In this document: positions 50,394 to 59,285 of the stretch, piece after piece
Layout of the letters: the number at the start of each line of letters is the position of its first letter
Numbering within the stretch: the stretch's first letter is position 1
Assembly: GCF_003947455.1 (NCBI RefSeq)
Contig: NZ_QHJH01000018.1
Span: forward strand, 1 to 64,000
Length of the DNA: 64,000 nt
Source: Streptomyces sp. WAC 04229
GTDB lineage: Bacteria > Actinomycetota > Actinomycetes > Streptomycetales > Streptomycetaceae
Direction: 5' to 3'
Notes under the pieces: model-generated
What the model was told of the DNA's origin: nothing
What the model saw: the letters and a program-made list of their open reading frames with translations, nothing else
Database searches by the model: none
Program-made: the position numbers and the translations under genes

Positions 50394-51092
50394 ATGCCGC
50401 TGCGATCCGCCCGTGGGGTGCCGCGGGACGCCGTGCACCATCCGCTCTTCGCCCGCTACTACGCCCGGGCCAGTGTGGGCGCCGAGACCCGGATGGGCGT
50501 GGGGCGCGTCCGCGAGCGGCTGCTGTCCGGGCTGTCCGGGCGGGTGATCGAGGTCGGCGCGGGCAACGGGCTGAACTTCTCGCACTATCCGGGCGCCGTC
50601 TCGGAGGTCGTCGCCATCGAACCGGAGCGGCTGCTGCGGCGGTTGGCGGTGGAGGCGGCGCTGCGCGCCCGGGTGCCGGTGGACGTGGCGCCGGGTGCGG
50701 CCGAGGCGCTGCCGGTCAAGAGCGAGGCCTTCGACGCGGTCGTGGTCTCGCTCGTCCTGTGCAGCGTCCGCGACGTGCCGCGGGCGCTCGGGGAGGCGCG
50801 GCGGGTGCTGCGGCCCGGCGGCCAGCTGCGGTTCTTCGAGCACGGCCGGGGCGGTGGGCGGATGATGACTTTCACCCAGCGCGCCCTGGACCGGACGCTG
50901 TGGCCGCCGCTGTCCGGCGGCTGCCACCTGTCCCGCGATCCCGTCGCCGCGCTGCGCGACGCGGGGTTCGCGCTCGGCCCCTACCGGCGGATGATGATCC
51001 CGGAACACGGTCCGGCACTGCCCAGTTCGTACTGCGTCCTCGGCACGGCCTGGCGCCCACCGGAGACGGGGTCCGGGACGGGCCGGCTCTAG
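50394..51092 (+). CDS. Class I SAM-dependent methyltransferase
   Basis: A 232-residue methyltransferase. Motif I is RVIEVGAGNGLNFSHYP (about residues 50-66), the acidic motif II is VVAIEPERLL, and motif III/IV are DAVVVSLVLCSVRD and LGEARRVLRPGGQLRFFEH. The pattern SLVLCSV...FFEHGRG resembles METTL7- and phosphatidylethanolamine-methyltransferase-like proteins, so a lipid substrate is possible. GAGGGAGGG precedes the ATG. The bioD terminator lies upstream, so it is probably expressed independently of biotin genes. Confidence 0.88.
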   Translation: MPLRSARGVPRDAVHHPLFARYYARASVGAETRMGVGRVRERLLSGLSGRVIEVGAGNGLNFSHYPGAVSEVVAIEPERLLRRLAVEAALRARVPVDVAPGAAEALPVKSEAFDAVVVSLVLCSVRDVPRALGEARRVLRPGGQLRFFEHGRGGGRMMTFTQRALDRTLWPPLSGGCHLSRDPVAALRDAGFALGPYRRMMIPEHGPALPSSYCVLGTAWRPPETGSGTGRL

Positions 51093-51173
51093 GGACGGTC
51101 GCGTGCTGGCGGCCGGCGCCCGCGGGTGATTGACTCCCGTGTCACCGAAAGCCCCGGTGTGCGAGGAGAGTTC

Positions 51174-52058
51174 ATGTCGCGTCCGTTCCGGTTCGGCGTC
51201 AGCCTGGTGGTCTCGGCCCCGGCCGACGAGTGGAGTGCGAAGTGCCGGCGGGCCGAGGAGCTGGGGTACGACGTGATCCTGGTCCCGGACCATCTGGGCA
51301 TGGTGGCGCCGTTCCCGGCGCTGGTGGCGGCGGCGCGGGCCACCGAGCGGCCCCGGCTCGGCACGTTCGTGCTCAACGCGGGCCTCTGGAACCCGGCGCT
51401 GCTGGCCCGGGAGGTGGCGACCACGGACGCCCTCACCGGCGGACGGCTGGAACTGGGGCTGGGCACCGGGTACGTGCGGGAGGAGCACGACAGGGCCGGG
51501 CTGCCCTTCGGCTCACCCGGCGAACGGGTGGACCGTCTGCGGCACACCGTCGAGGAGCTGGAGCGGCTGCTCGGCGACCCGGAGCACCTGCCGCGCCCGG
51601 CGCAGCGGCCCGGGGTGCCGCTGCTGATCGGCGCGAACGGCGACCGGATGCTGGAGCTGACGGCCCGGCACGCCGACGTCGCCGCGTTCACCGGCGGGCG
51701 CACGCTGCAGCGGACAGGACGGCTCGCGCCGATCACCGCAGAGGAGCTGGACGAGCGCGTCGCCCGGTACCGGGAGCTGGCGGCGGGCCGCGCGGAGCCT
51801 GCGGAGCTGAACCTGCTCATCCAGATGGTCGTCGTCACCGGGGACCGTGAGGCGGCCGTCCGGCCCTTCCTGGAACACGTACCGCATCTGACCGCCGGAC
51901 AGGTGCTGGACCTGCCCATCTTCCTGACCGGGACGCTGGAGCAGATCACCGCGCAGCTCCGGGCGCAGCGCGAGCGGTACGGGTTCACCTACCTCACCGT
52001 GCTGGAGCCGTACATGGAGGCGTTCGCGCCGGTGATGCGCGCCCTGCGGGAGGACTGA
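51174..52058 (+). CDS. LLM-class F420-dependent oxidoreductase
   Basis: A 294-residue luciferase-like monooxygenase fold protein of the actinobacterial F420-binding group (TIGR03621-like). Indicators are FRFGVSLVVSAPADEW, ELGYDVILVPDHLGMVAPFPAL, TERPRLGTFVLNAGLWNPALLAREVATTD in outline and GGRLELGLGTGYVREEH. It should use reduced F420 rather than FMN; the substrate is unknown. GAGGAGAG precedes the ATG. Confidence 0.9.
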   Translation: MSRPFRFGVSLVVSAPADEWSAKCRRAEELGYDVILVPDHLGMVAPFPALVAAARATERPRLGTFVLNAGLWNPALLAREVATTDALTGGRLELGLGTGYVREEHDRAGLPFGSPGERVDRLRHTVEELERLLGDPEHLPRPAQRPGVPLLIGANGDRMLELTARHADVAAFTGGRTLQRTGRLAPITAEELDERVARYRELAAGRAEPAELNLLIQMVVVTGDREAAVRPFLEHVPHLTAGQVLDLPIFLTGTLEQITAQLRAQRERYGFTYLTVLEPYMEAFAPVMRALRED

Positions 52059-52124
52059 GCCGGGCCGGCGTCCGCATGCCGGAATTCCCGTACCGGTGTG
52101 CGTCCGGCGTGCTGGGATCGCGGC

Positions 52125-52550
52125 ATGACCGATCTGCGCATACGGGCCGCCGGGCCCGAGGACCTGGACACCGTGCTGGCCTTCTGGAAGGTGGCCGCCG
52201 AGGGCACGAGCATCAGCGACGACCGGGAGGGCGTGGAGCGGCTGGTCGCCCGCGACCCGGAGGCGCTGGTCCTGGCCGAGCGCGACGGGGAGCTGGTGGG
52301 CACGGTCGTCGCGGGGTTCGACGGCTGGCGCTGCCATCTGTACCGGCTGGCGGTGCACCCGGAGCAGCGGCGCCGGGGCATCGGCACCGCCCTGCTCGCG
52401 GCGGCCGAGGAGCGGTTCGTACGGCTCGGGGGGCGCCGCGGGGACGCGATGGTGCTGCGGCGCAACGAGCGGGCGCAGCATGCCTGGCGGGCGGCCGGGT
52501 ACGCGCCCGAGGAGCAGTGGCGACGCTGGGTGAAGCCGCTCACGGAGTGA
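52125..52550 (+). CDS. GNAT-family acetyltransferase
   Basis: A 141-residue N-acetyltransferase. The acetyl-CoA pyrophosphate loop is AVHPEQRRRGIGTALL (about residues 76-91, the R/Q-x-x-G-x-G/A motif), followed by MVLRRNERAQHAWRAAGYAP typical of the C-terminal strand-helix. No ribosome site is visible at the ATG (52125). The acceptor is unknown. Confidence 0.88.
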   Translation: MTDLRIRAAGPEDLDTVLAFWKVAAEGTSISDDREGVERLVARDPEALVLAERDGELVGTVVAGFDGWRCHLYRLAVHPEQRRRGIGTALLAAAEERFVRLGGRRGDAMVLRRNERAQHAWRAAGYAPEEQWRRWVKPLTE

Positions 52551-52685
52551 ACAGCGAACGGACTGAAAGGTTGAGCGCCGGCGCATGAGCGAGTCCCTCC
52601 ACGGCAAGACTCCCGGCGCCTCCCCCGGCGCACGACATCGCGCGAACCACCGGTTCCTGGCCGATCATGGATCCGAGGTGACCCG

Positions 52686-54059
52686 ATGACGGAAGTGCTC
52701 CTGCTGCTGGTGGCGGTCCTGCTCTCGCTCATGTGCGGCGCGTTCGTCGCGGCCGAGTTCTCGCTGACCACCGTGGAGCGCGGCGAGCTGGAGCGGGCGG
52801 CGGAGCGGGGCGAACGGGGCGCGGCAAGCGCGCTGAAGGGCGTACGGAGCCTGACGTTCCAGCTCTCCGGCGCGCAGCTGGGCATCACGGTCACCAACCT
52901 GGTGGTCGGCATGCTCGCCGAGCCCTCGGTCGCGGCACTGATCGCGGGCCCGCTGGAGGCCGTGGGGGTGTCGCGTTCGGCGGCCTCCTCGCTGGCGCTG
53001 GTGCTGGGCACGGCCCTGTCGACGGTCTTCCTGATGATCGTCGGCGAGCTGGTGCCGAAGAACTGGGCGATCTCCTCGCCGCTGGCGGTGGCCAAACGGG
53101 TGGGCGGCCCGCAGCGCTGGTTCAGCGCGGCCTTCCGGCCCTTCATCACCCACCTGAACAACACGGCCAACCGGATCGTGCGCCTCTTCGGCGTGGAGCC
53201 CGCCGAGGAGCTGGCGTCCGCGCGGGGGCCGCAGGAGCTGGCGGCGCTGGCCCGGCACTCGGCGAAGGAGGGCGCGCTGGAGGCCGACACCGCCGAGTTG
53301 TTCGTCCGGACCCTCAACCTCGCCGATCTGACGGCCCAGCACGTGATGACCCCGCGCGTCCAGGTCATCGCCCTCGACTCCCGCGCGACGTGCGAGGACG
53401 TGGCCAACGCGACGCGCGCGACCGGGCTGTCCCGGTTCCCGGTCTTCCAGGAGACCCTCGACGCCGTGGTCGGCACCGCCCACGTCAAGGACGTGCTGGC
53501 GGTGCCCGCCGAGCGGCGGCCCCTGATGCCGGTGTCCGAGCTGATGCGCGAGCCGCTGCTGGTCCCGGAGACGCTGACCGTGGACCGGCTGCTCGACCGG
53601 CTCTCCGGGCGGCGCACGATGGCCGTGGTCATCGACGAGTACGGCGGGACGGCGGGCGTGGCCACACTGGAGGACATCGTCGAGGAGGTCGTCGGCGAGG
53701 TGCGCGACGAGCACGACCCGCACGAAACGCCCGAGCTGGACCCGGCCGGCACCGACGCGCGGGGACACGCGCTGTACTGGGCCGACGGCTCGGCCCGCGT
53801 GGACCGGCTGGCGCGGCTCGGCCTGCGGGTGCCCGAGGGGCCGTACGAGACCGTCGCCGGACTGGTCGCGGCCGGGCTGGGACGCATCCCGGCCGTCGGC
53901 GACACGTTCGAGGTCGCCGGCTGGCGGCTGGACGTCGTGGACGCCACGGGGCGCCGGGCGGCGCGGGTGCTGCTGCACGCGCCGCTGGACGACGCGGACG
54001 CGGCCGGGGGCCCGCACGGCGGGCGCGGCACGCGCGAGGACGGGGAGGGCGGCCGGTGA
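52686..54059 (+). CDS. CNNM/CorC-type membrane protein with CBS and CorC_HlyC domains
   Basis: A 457-residue membrane protein of the HlyC/CorC (DUF21/CNNM) family. Domains in order are an N-terminal DUF21 membrane domain (about 1-200, with FVAAEFSLTTVERGELE and GELVPKNWAISSP), a CBS pair (about 215-335, with HVMTPRVQVIALDS and VVIDEYGGTAGVATLEDIVEE) and a C-terminal CorC_HlyC domain (about 360-440). Members export Mg2+/Co2+ or sense Mg-ATP. It overlaps a shorter paralogue (GTGA), suggesting a heteromeric complex. Confidence 0.92.
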   Translation: MTEVLLLLVAVLLSLMCGAFVAAEFSLTTVERGELERAAERGERGAASALKGVRSLTFQLSGAQLGITVTNLVVGMLAEPSVAALIAGPLEAVGVSRSAASSLALVLGTALSTVFLMIVGELVPKNWAISSPLAVAKRVGGPQRWFSAAFRPFITHLNNTANRIVRLFGVEPAEELASARGPQELAALARHSAKEGALEADTAELFVRTLNLADLTAQHVMTPRVQVIALDSRATCEDVANATRATGLSRFPVFQETLDAVVGTAHVKDVLAVPAERRPLMPVSELMREPLLVPETLTVDRLLDRLSGRRTMAVVIDEYGGTAGVATLEDIVEEVVGEVRDEHDPHETPELDPAGTDARGHALYWADGSARVDRLARLGLRVPEGPYETVAGLVAAGLGRIPAVGDTFEVAGWRLDVVDATGRRAARVLLHAPLDDADAAGGPHGGRGTREDGEGGR

Positions 54060-55078
54060 TCGCCGTACAGCTGCTGATCGGTCTGGCGACGCTCGTCGTC
54101 AACGCGTTCTTCGTGGGGGCCGAGTTCGCGCTGATCTCCGTGCGCCGCAGCCAGGTGGAGCAGCACGTGGAGGCGGGGGCGGAGGGCGACCGGCGGGCCA
54201 GGAGCGTGCTGTGGGGTCTGGAGCACGTGTCGGCGCTGATGGCGGCGGCGCAGCTCGGCATCACGCTGTGCACGCTGGTCCTGGGCGTGGTCGCGGAGCC
54301 GGCGATCGCGCACCTGCTGGAGCCGGTGTTCCACGCGGTGGGCGTGCCGTCCGGGGTGGGGCACGCGGTCTCCTTCGCCATCGCCCTGACGCTGGCGACG
54401 TATCTGCACATGCTGCTCGGCGAGATGGTGCCGAAGAACATCGCGCTGGCGGAGCCGGTGCGCAGCGCCCTGCTGCTGGGGCCGCCGCTGGTCGCGCTGT
54501 CCCGGGCGCTGCGGCCGGTGATCTTCACCATCAACGCCTTCGCGAACACGCTGCTCAAGCTGCTCAGGGTCGAGACGAAGGACGAGGTGGCGGCGACCTT
54601 CACCGACGCGGAGCTGGCCGAGATCGTGAAGGACGCCGGCGACGCCGGGCTGATCGACGACCGGGCCCAGGAGCGGCTGCACGACGCCCTGGAGCTGGGC
54701 CGGCGGCCGGTGCGGGACGTGGTGCTGCCGCTGGAACGGGTCGTCCACGCGCGCGTGGGCATCACGCCCGAGCAGTTGGAGCGGCTGTCGGCGCAGTCGG
54801 GGTTCTCCCGGTTCCCGGTGGTGGACGACGGGCGGCGGATCGTGGGCTACCTGCACGTGAAGGACGCCCTTGACGCCTCCCCGCGGGACCTGCCGTTCCG
54901 GCTGCGGGACATGCGGGCCATCGCGCGGGTGCGGGAGAGCACCCCGCTGGACGACGTGCTCACCGCGCTGCGCCGCAGCCGCACGCATCTGGCCGCCGTC
55001 CTCGGGTCCGACGGCCGGCTCGCGGGCCTGGTGACCATGGAGGACGTGCTGCGGGAGCTGTTCGGTCAGCGGACCTGA
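54056..55078 (+). CDS. CNNM/CorC-type membrane protein, short paralogue
   Basis: A 340-residue second member of the DUF21-CBS family. The membrane domain contains FFVGAEFALISVRRSQVEQHV and LLGEMVPKNIALAEPVRSAL; the CBS pair includes RDVVLPLERVVHARVGITPE and AAVLGSDGRLAGLVTMEDVL. The C-terminal CorC_HlyC domain of its partner is missing. The GTG start overlaps the upstream stop (GTGA). Paired long and short paralogues are common in actinobacteria and fit a heterodimer of one regulated and one plain subunit. Confidence 0.92.
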   Translation: MIAVQLLIGLATLVVNAFFVGAEFALISVRRSQVEQHVEAGAEGDRRARSVLWGLEHVSALMAAAQLGITLCTLVLGVVAEPAIAHLLEPVFHAVGVPSGVGHAVSFAIALTLATYLHMLLGEMVPKNIALAEPVRSALLLGPPLVALSRALRPVIFTINAFANTLLKLLRVETKDEVAATFTDAELAEIVKDAGDAGLIDDRAQERLHDALELGRRPVRDVVLPLERVVHARVGITPEQLERLSAQSGFSRFPVVDDGRRIVGYLHVKDALDASPRDLPFRLRDMRAIARVRESTPLDDVLTALRRSRTHLAAVLGSDGRLAGLVTMEDVLRELFGQRT

Positions 55079-55209
55079 GCCCGGAGGGCGGGGTCGGCAG
55101 ACCGGGCGGGGGCGGGCCGGGCAGGACGTCACGGACCGGGAAGCCAGGCGCGGCGGGCCGTGGGCCGACCGACCGTCGGGTATGTGCACGCGCTACCCTT
55201 TCTGTCGCC

Positions 55210-55992
55210 ATGCAGACGAACCCCACTCACAGCAGCCTCGTCGCCGTGGGCGACTCCTTCACCGAGGGCATGTCGGACCTGCTGCCCGACGGCACCTACC
55301 GGGGCTGGGCCGACCTCCTCGCCGCGCGGATGGCCGCCCGCTCCCCCGGCTTCCGGTACGCCAACCTGGCCGTGCGCGGGAAGCTGATCGGGCAGATCGT
55401 CGACGAGCAGGTCGGGCCGGCCGCGGCCATGGGAGCCGACGTGATCACACTGGTGGGCGGGCTCAACGACACGCTGCGGCCCAAGTGCGACATGGCGCTG
55501 GTGCGGGATCTGCTGACCCAGGCGGTGGAGCGGCTCGCGCCCAGTTGCAAGCAGCTGGTGCTGATGCGCAGCCCCGGCCGCCAGGGTCCGGTGCTGGACC
55601 GGTTCCGGCCCCGCATGGAGGCCCTCTTCGCGATCATCGACGACCTGGCCTCGCTCCACGGCGCCGTGGTGGTCGACCTGTACGGGGCGCGCTCCCTGGC
55701 CGACCCGCGGCTGTGGGACGTGGACCGGCTGCACCTGACGGCGGACGGGCACCGCCGGGTCGCGGAGGCCGTGTGGCAGGCGCTGGGCCACCAGGCCGAG
55801 GACCCCGACTGGCACGCGCCGATCCCGGCCACACCGCCACCGGGGTGGATCACCCGCCGGACCACCGACGTCCGGTTCGCCCGGCAGTACCTGCTGCCCT
55901 GGATAGGCCGCAGGCTGACCGGCCGCTCGTCCGGCGACGGCCTGCCGCCCAAGCGCCCCGACCTGCTGCCGTACGAGGACACCGCGCCCTGA
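55210..55992 (+). CDS. SGNH/GDSL-type hydrolase
   Basis: A 260-residue esterase-like protein without a signal peptide. SGNH blocks: I, VAVGDSFTEGMSD (nucleophile Ser about residue 16); II, Gly in YANLAVRGKLIG; III, LVGGLNDTLR (Asn); V, DRLHLTADGHRRVAEAV (Asp/His pair). The substrate is unknown; GDSL family members cleave esters in lipids or polysaccharides. A -10-like TACCCT (55194-55199) only 10 nt before the ATG suggests a leaderless or very short leader. Confidence 0.9.
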   Translation: MQTNPTHSSLVAVGDSFTEGMSDLLPDGTYRGWADLLAARMAARSPGFRYANLAVRGKLIGQIVDEQVGPAAAMGADVITLVGGLNDTLRPKCDMALVRDLLTQAVERLAPSCKQLVLMRSPGRQGPVLDRFRPRMEALFAIIDDLASLHGAVVVDLYGARSLADPRLWDVDRLHLTADGHRRVAEAVWQALGHQAEDPDWHAPIPATPPPGWITRRTTDVRFARQYLLPWIGRRLTGRSSGDGLPPKRPDLLPYEDTAP

Positions 55993-56073
55993 TCCCGGGG
56001 GCGCGCCCCTGGCCCCGTGGCTTCGTAGCTTCCGACGAACAACCCCGCGGCGCTGGCCTGCACGAATCGCCAG

Positions 56074-56079
56074 TAGAAT
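56074..56079 (+). promoter_or_regulatory. -10 element giving leaderless purB
   Basis: TAGAAT ends 8 nt before the GTG start codon of purB, so transcription should begin at or within 2 nt of the start codon. No ribosome site is present. Confidence 0.6.
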
Positions 56080-56087
56080 CCGTTTAC

Positions 56088-57530
56088 GTGACTTCCGCTC
56101 CCGCCAAGCCCCGCATCCCGAACGTCCTCGCCGGACGCTACGCCTCCGTCGACCTCGCCACGCTCTGGTCGCCCGAGCAGAAGGTGAAGCTGGAGCGCCG
56201 GCTCTGGCTCGCCGTACTGCGGGCCCAGAAGGACCTCGGCATCGAGGTGCCCGACGCCGCGATCGCCGACTACGAGCGCGTCCTCGACCAGGTCGACCTG
56301 GCCTCGATCGCCGAGCGCGAGAAGGTCACCCGGCACGACGTGAAGGCTCGGATCGAGGAGTTCAACGACCTCGCCGGGCACGAGCACGTGCACAAGGGCA
56401 TGACCTCCCGCGACCTCACGGAGAACGTCGAGCAGCTGCAGATCCGGCTCTCGCTGGAGCTGATCCGCGACCGCTCGGTGGCCGTCCTGGCCCGCCTCGG
56501 CAAGCTGGCCGGCGAGTACGGCGAGCTGGTCATGGCCGGCCGCTCCCACAACGTCGCCGCGCAGGCCACCACGCTGGGCAAGCGGTTCGCCACCGCCGCC
56601 GACGAGCTGCTCGTCGCGTACGGCCGGGTGGAGGAGCTGCTCGGCCGCTACCCGCTGCGCGGCATCAAGGGCCCGGTCGGCACCGCCCAGGACATGCTGG
56701 ACCTGCTCGGCGGGGACGCCGGCAAGCTCGCGGAGCTGGAGCGGCGGATCGCCGGGCACCTGGGCTTCTCGCAGGCCTTCACCTCGGTCGGCCAGGTCTA
56801 CCCGCGCTCACTGGACTACGAGGTGGTCACCTCCCTCGTGCAGCTCGCGGCGGCGCCCTCGTCGCTGGCCAAGACCATCCGGCTGATGGCAGGGCACGAG
56901 CTGGTCACCGAGGGCTTCAAGCCGGGCCAGGTCGGCTCGTCCGCGATGCCGCACAAGATGAACACCCGCTCCTGCGAGCGCGTCAACGGCCTGATGGTGA
57001 TCCTGCGCGGCTACGCCTCGATGACCGGCGAGCTGGCGGGCGACCAGTGGAACGAGGGCGACGTCTCCTGCTCGGTGGTGCGCCGGGTGGCCCTGCCCGA
57101 CGCGTTCTTCGCCCTGGACGGCCTGCTGGAGACCTTCCTGACCGTGCTCGACGAGTTCGGCGCCTTCCCGGCCGTCGTGGCCCGTGAGCTGGACCGCTAC
57201 CTGCCGTTCCTGGCCACCACCAAGGTGCTGATGGGCGCGGTGCGGGCCGGGGTGGGGCGCGAGCTGGCGCACGAGGCGATCAAGGAGAACGCCGTCGCCT
57301 CCGCCCTGGCGATGCGCGAACAGGGCGCCGAGCGCAACGAACTCCTCGACAAGCTGGCCGCCGACGAACGCATCCCGCTCGACCGGGCTGGTCTTGACGC
57401 GCTGATGGCGGACAAGCTCTCCTTCACGGGCGCCGCGGCCGACCAGGTCGGGATGGTCGTGGGCCGGATCGAGGAGATCGTCAAGCAGCACCCGTCGGCC
57501 GCCGCGTACACCCCCGGGGCCATCCTCTGA
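56088..57530 (+). CDS. purB: Adenylosuccinate lyase
   Basis: A 480-residue fumarase/aspartase-superfamily enzyme that splits SAICAR and adenylosuccinate in purine synthesis. Signatures are RHDVKARIEEFNDLAGHEHVHKG in outline (conserved His), GMTSRDLTENVEQLQIR, and the superfamily loop GSSAMPHKMNTRSCE with the catalytic serine. The length and opening segment (IPNVLAGRYAS...LWSPEQKVKLERRLWLAVL) match the actinobacterial type. The GTG at 56088 is predicted leaderless. A Mug-like glycosylase gene overlaps its stop. Confidence 0.97.
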   Translation: MTSAPAKPRIPNVLAGRYASVDLATLWSPEQKVKLERRLWLAVLRAQKDLGIEVPDAAIADYERVLDQVDLASIAEREKVTRHDVKARIEEFNDLAGHEHVHKGMTSRDLTENVEQLQIRLSLELIRDRSVAVLARLGKLAGEYGELVMAGRSHNVAAQATTLGKRFATAADELLVAYGRVEELLGRYPLRGIKGPVGTAQDMLDLLGGDAGKLAELERRIAGHLGFSQAFTSVGQVYPRSLDYEVVTSLVQLAAAPSSLAKTIRLMAGHELVTEGFKPGQVGSSAMPHKMNTRSCERVNGLMVILRGYASMTGELAGDQWNEGDVSCSVVRRVALPDAFFALDGLLETFLTVLDEFGAFPAVVARELDRYLPFLATTKVLMGAVRAGVGRELAHEAIKENAVASALAMREQGAERNELLDKLAADERIPLDRAGLDALMADKLSFTGAAADQVGMVVGRIEEIVKQHPSAAAYTPGAIL

Positions 57531-58078
57531 CCCGCTTCACCCGGGCCGAACTGGAGGCCGCCCGCGACCGTCTCGTACCGGACGTCGTCGCGGACGGCCT
57601 CCGGGTGCTGTTCTGCGGGATCAATCCCGGTCTGATGACGGCGGTGACGGGCCACCACTTCGCCCGGCCGGGCAACCGCTTCTGGCCGGTGCTGCACCTG
57701 TCCGGGTTCACGCCGCGGCGGCTGGCGCCCTCGGAGCAGGACCTGCTGCCGTCGTACGGGCTCGGGATCACCAACGTCGTGGCGCGGGCCAGCGCGCGGG
57801 CCGACGAGCTGACCGCCGAGGAGTACCGGGAGGGCGGGCTGCTGCTGACGCGGAAGGTGGCGCGGCTGCGGCCCGACTGGCTCGCCGTGGTGGGGGTCAC
57901 CGCCTACCGGGCGGCGTTCGACGACCGGCACGCGCGGGTGGGGCCGCAGGAGCGGACCTTCGGGAGCACACGCGTGTGGGTGCTGCCCAATCCCAGCGGA
58001 CTCAACGCGCACTGGACGACGGAGACGATGGCCGAGGAGTTCGCACGGCTGCGGGTCACGGCGGAGCCTTCTCCGTGA
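57527..58078 (+). CDS. mug: Mug/TDG-type mismatch-specific uracil/thymine-DNA glycosylase
   Basis: A base-excision repair glycosylase removing U or T opposite G. The active-site motif VLFCGINPGLM (with the Asn that activates water), HHFARPGNRFWPVLHLSGF, YGLGITNVVAR and the intercalation motif VLPNPSGLNAHW are all present. The usual N-terminus (VADGLRVLFCGINPG) lies upstream of the first conventional start, GTG 57605, which begins right at VLFCG. The only in-frame candidates further up are CTG codons; CTG 57527 overlaps the purB stop as CTGA, like the ATGA/GTGA overlaps elsewhere. I chose it (183 residues) with low certainty. Confidence 0.85.
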   Translation: MTRFTRAELEAARDRLVPDVVADGLRVLFCGINPGLMTAVTGHHFARPGNRFWPVLHLSGFTPRRLAPSEQDLLPSYGLGITNVVARASARADELTAEEYREGGLLLTRKVARLRPDWLAVVGVTAYRAAFDDRHARVGPQERTFGSTRVWVLPNPSGLNAHWTTETMAEEFARLRVTAEPSP

Positions 58079-58499
58079 CCACCGCCAGCAGTCGCACCTC
58101 GTCCGTCTCGTCCCGGTCGGCGACGGCCAGCGCGATCCAGCGGCCGGTGCCCCCGGCCTCCCAGAGGTACGCCACGCGCGCGCTCGCGCTCAGCTGGGCC
58201 CACGGCTCGGGTATCTCCTCCCGGTCGGTCCGCAGCAGGATCGTCTGAAGGTTCAGGGGGTCCCCCTCCTCACCCCAGCGGGCGGCGAGCCGCTCGTGGA
58301 GGGCGTCCCGGTCCTTCTCGTACTGCTCGACCGTCACCGCCCGCTTGGCCGGGCACCCGCCGCCCAGGCCGTGGCTGGTCTCCAGCACCGCCGTGAACTG
58401 GCCGGGGGTCCCGGCGCCCACGTCCGACGGGCCGTGCCCCGCCGGGAAGGGGCGGTGGCACAGCTCGTCGATGAGGGCGATGTGCCGTGCGATGTCCAT
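58056..58499 (-). CDS. Hypothetical protein
   Basis: A 147-residue acidic soluble protein with no domain I recognise. Notable segments are DIARHIALIDELCHRPFPAGH and a central GLGGGCPAKRAVTVEQYEKD. Its 3' end overlaps the convergent glycosylase gene by 23 bp. I prefer the ATG at 58499, preceded by a TTTACT -10-like element; an in-frame ATG at 58529 would add ten residues including a TTA codon and so bldA dependence. Function unknown. Confidence 0.7.
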   Translation of the reverse strand: MDIARHIALIDELCHRPFPAGHGPSDVGAGTPGQFTAVLETSHGLGGGCPAKRAVTVEQYEKDRDALHERLAARWGEEGDPLNLQTILLRTDREEIPEPWAQLSASARVAYLWEAGGTGRWIALAVADRDETDEVRLLAVVTEKAPP

Positions 58500-58557
58500 G
58501 CCGTCCAGTAAACCGTTCGGCACTGACATTTGGCGGCCCGTCAGCCGGCCCCCGCGC

Positions 58558-59283
58558 TCAGGCGTCCCGGCGGCGCAGCCGCCACGCCCCCGCGAGCAGC
58601 GCGGCCGCCGCCCACAACGCGGTCACCGCGAGCCCCGTCCAGGGGCCCAGGTGCCCGTCGTACGTCTGATGGACGACGACTTGCCCCGCCCTGTCCGGCA
58701 GGAAGTCGGTGACGCCGCCCGCCACGTCGCCGATCACGAAGGAGACGATGAGGATGAACGGGATCAGGGTGGACAGGGTGGCCACGCCGCTGCGGAACAG
58801 GGCGGTGAGGCCCGCCGCGAACAGGGCCATCAGCGTGAGGTAGAACGCCAGGCCCACGACGCCGCGCAACTGCTGGCCCGCCGTGAGCCCGTCCGCCGCC
58901 GAGCCCAGGCCCGCTCGGGCCGCGAAGAGAGCGGCGGACGCGGTGAGCAACCCCGTCACGAAGGTCGGTACGGCGACCACCACCAGCTTCGCCGCGAACC
59001 ACCGCCCGCGCCGCGGGACGGCGGCCAGGGAGAGCCGGATCCCGTTGCCGTGGTACTCGGAGGACACGACCATGGCACCGAACGCGACGGCGGCGATCTG
59101 ACCGGGCGCGACGCCCGAAAGGGCCATGAAGAGCGGATCGAAGTCCGGGTCCGAGGTGTCGGAGACACCCGCCAGCGCGGAGAAGGCCGTGGTGACCGCG
59201 AAGACGGCCAGCAGCGTGCCGCACAGCGAGCGCAGGCTGAGCACCTTGAGCGCCTCGGAGCGGAGTACAGGCGTGAAGGGCAT
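58558..59283 (-). CDS. ABC transporter permease
   Basis: A 241-residue membrane protein with about six hydrophobic helices and the ABC2-type permease pattern: an N-terminal amphipathic SEALKVLSLRSL, GQIAAVAFGAMVVSSEYHGNGIR after the second helix, and a C-terminal WAAAALLAGAWRLRRRDA. AGGAGG inside the ATPase gene precedes its ATG; the two genes are 2 nt apart. Two-gene ABC exporters next to NarL-type two-component systems often export peptides or drugs. Confidence 0.88.
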   Translation of the reverse strand: MPFTPVLRSEALKVLSLRSLCGTLLAVFAVTTAFSALAGVSDTSDPDFDPLFMALSGVAPGQIAAVAFGAMVVSSEYHGNGIRLSLAAVPRRGRWFAAKLVVVAVPTFVTGLLTASAALFAARAGLGSAADGLTAGQQLRGVVGLAFYLTLMALFAAGLTALFRSGVATLSTLIPFILIVSFVIGDVAGGVTDFLPDRAGQVVVHQTYDGHLGPWTGLAVTALWAAAALLAGAWRLRRRDA

Positions 59284-59285
59284 GG

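Noticed and set aside
58500-58529. TTA codon in a possible N-terminal extension of the hypothetical gene at 58056-58499
   Set aside because: The preferred ATG at 58499 excludes it, so bldA dependence of this gene is not claimed.
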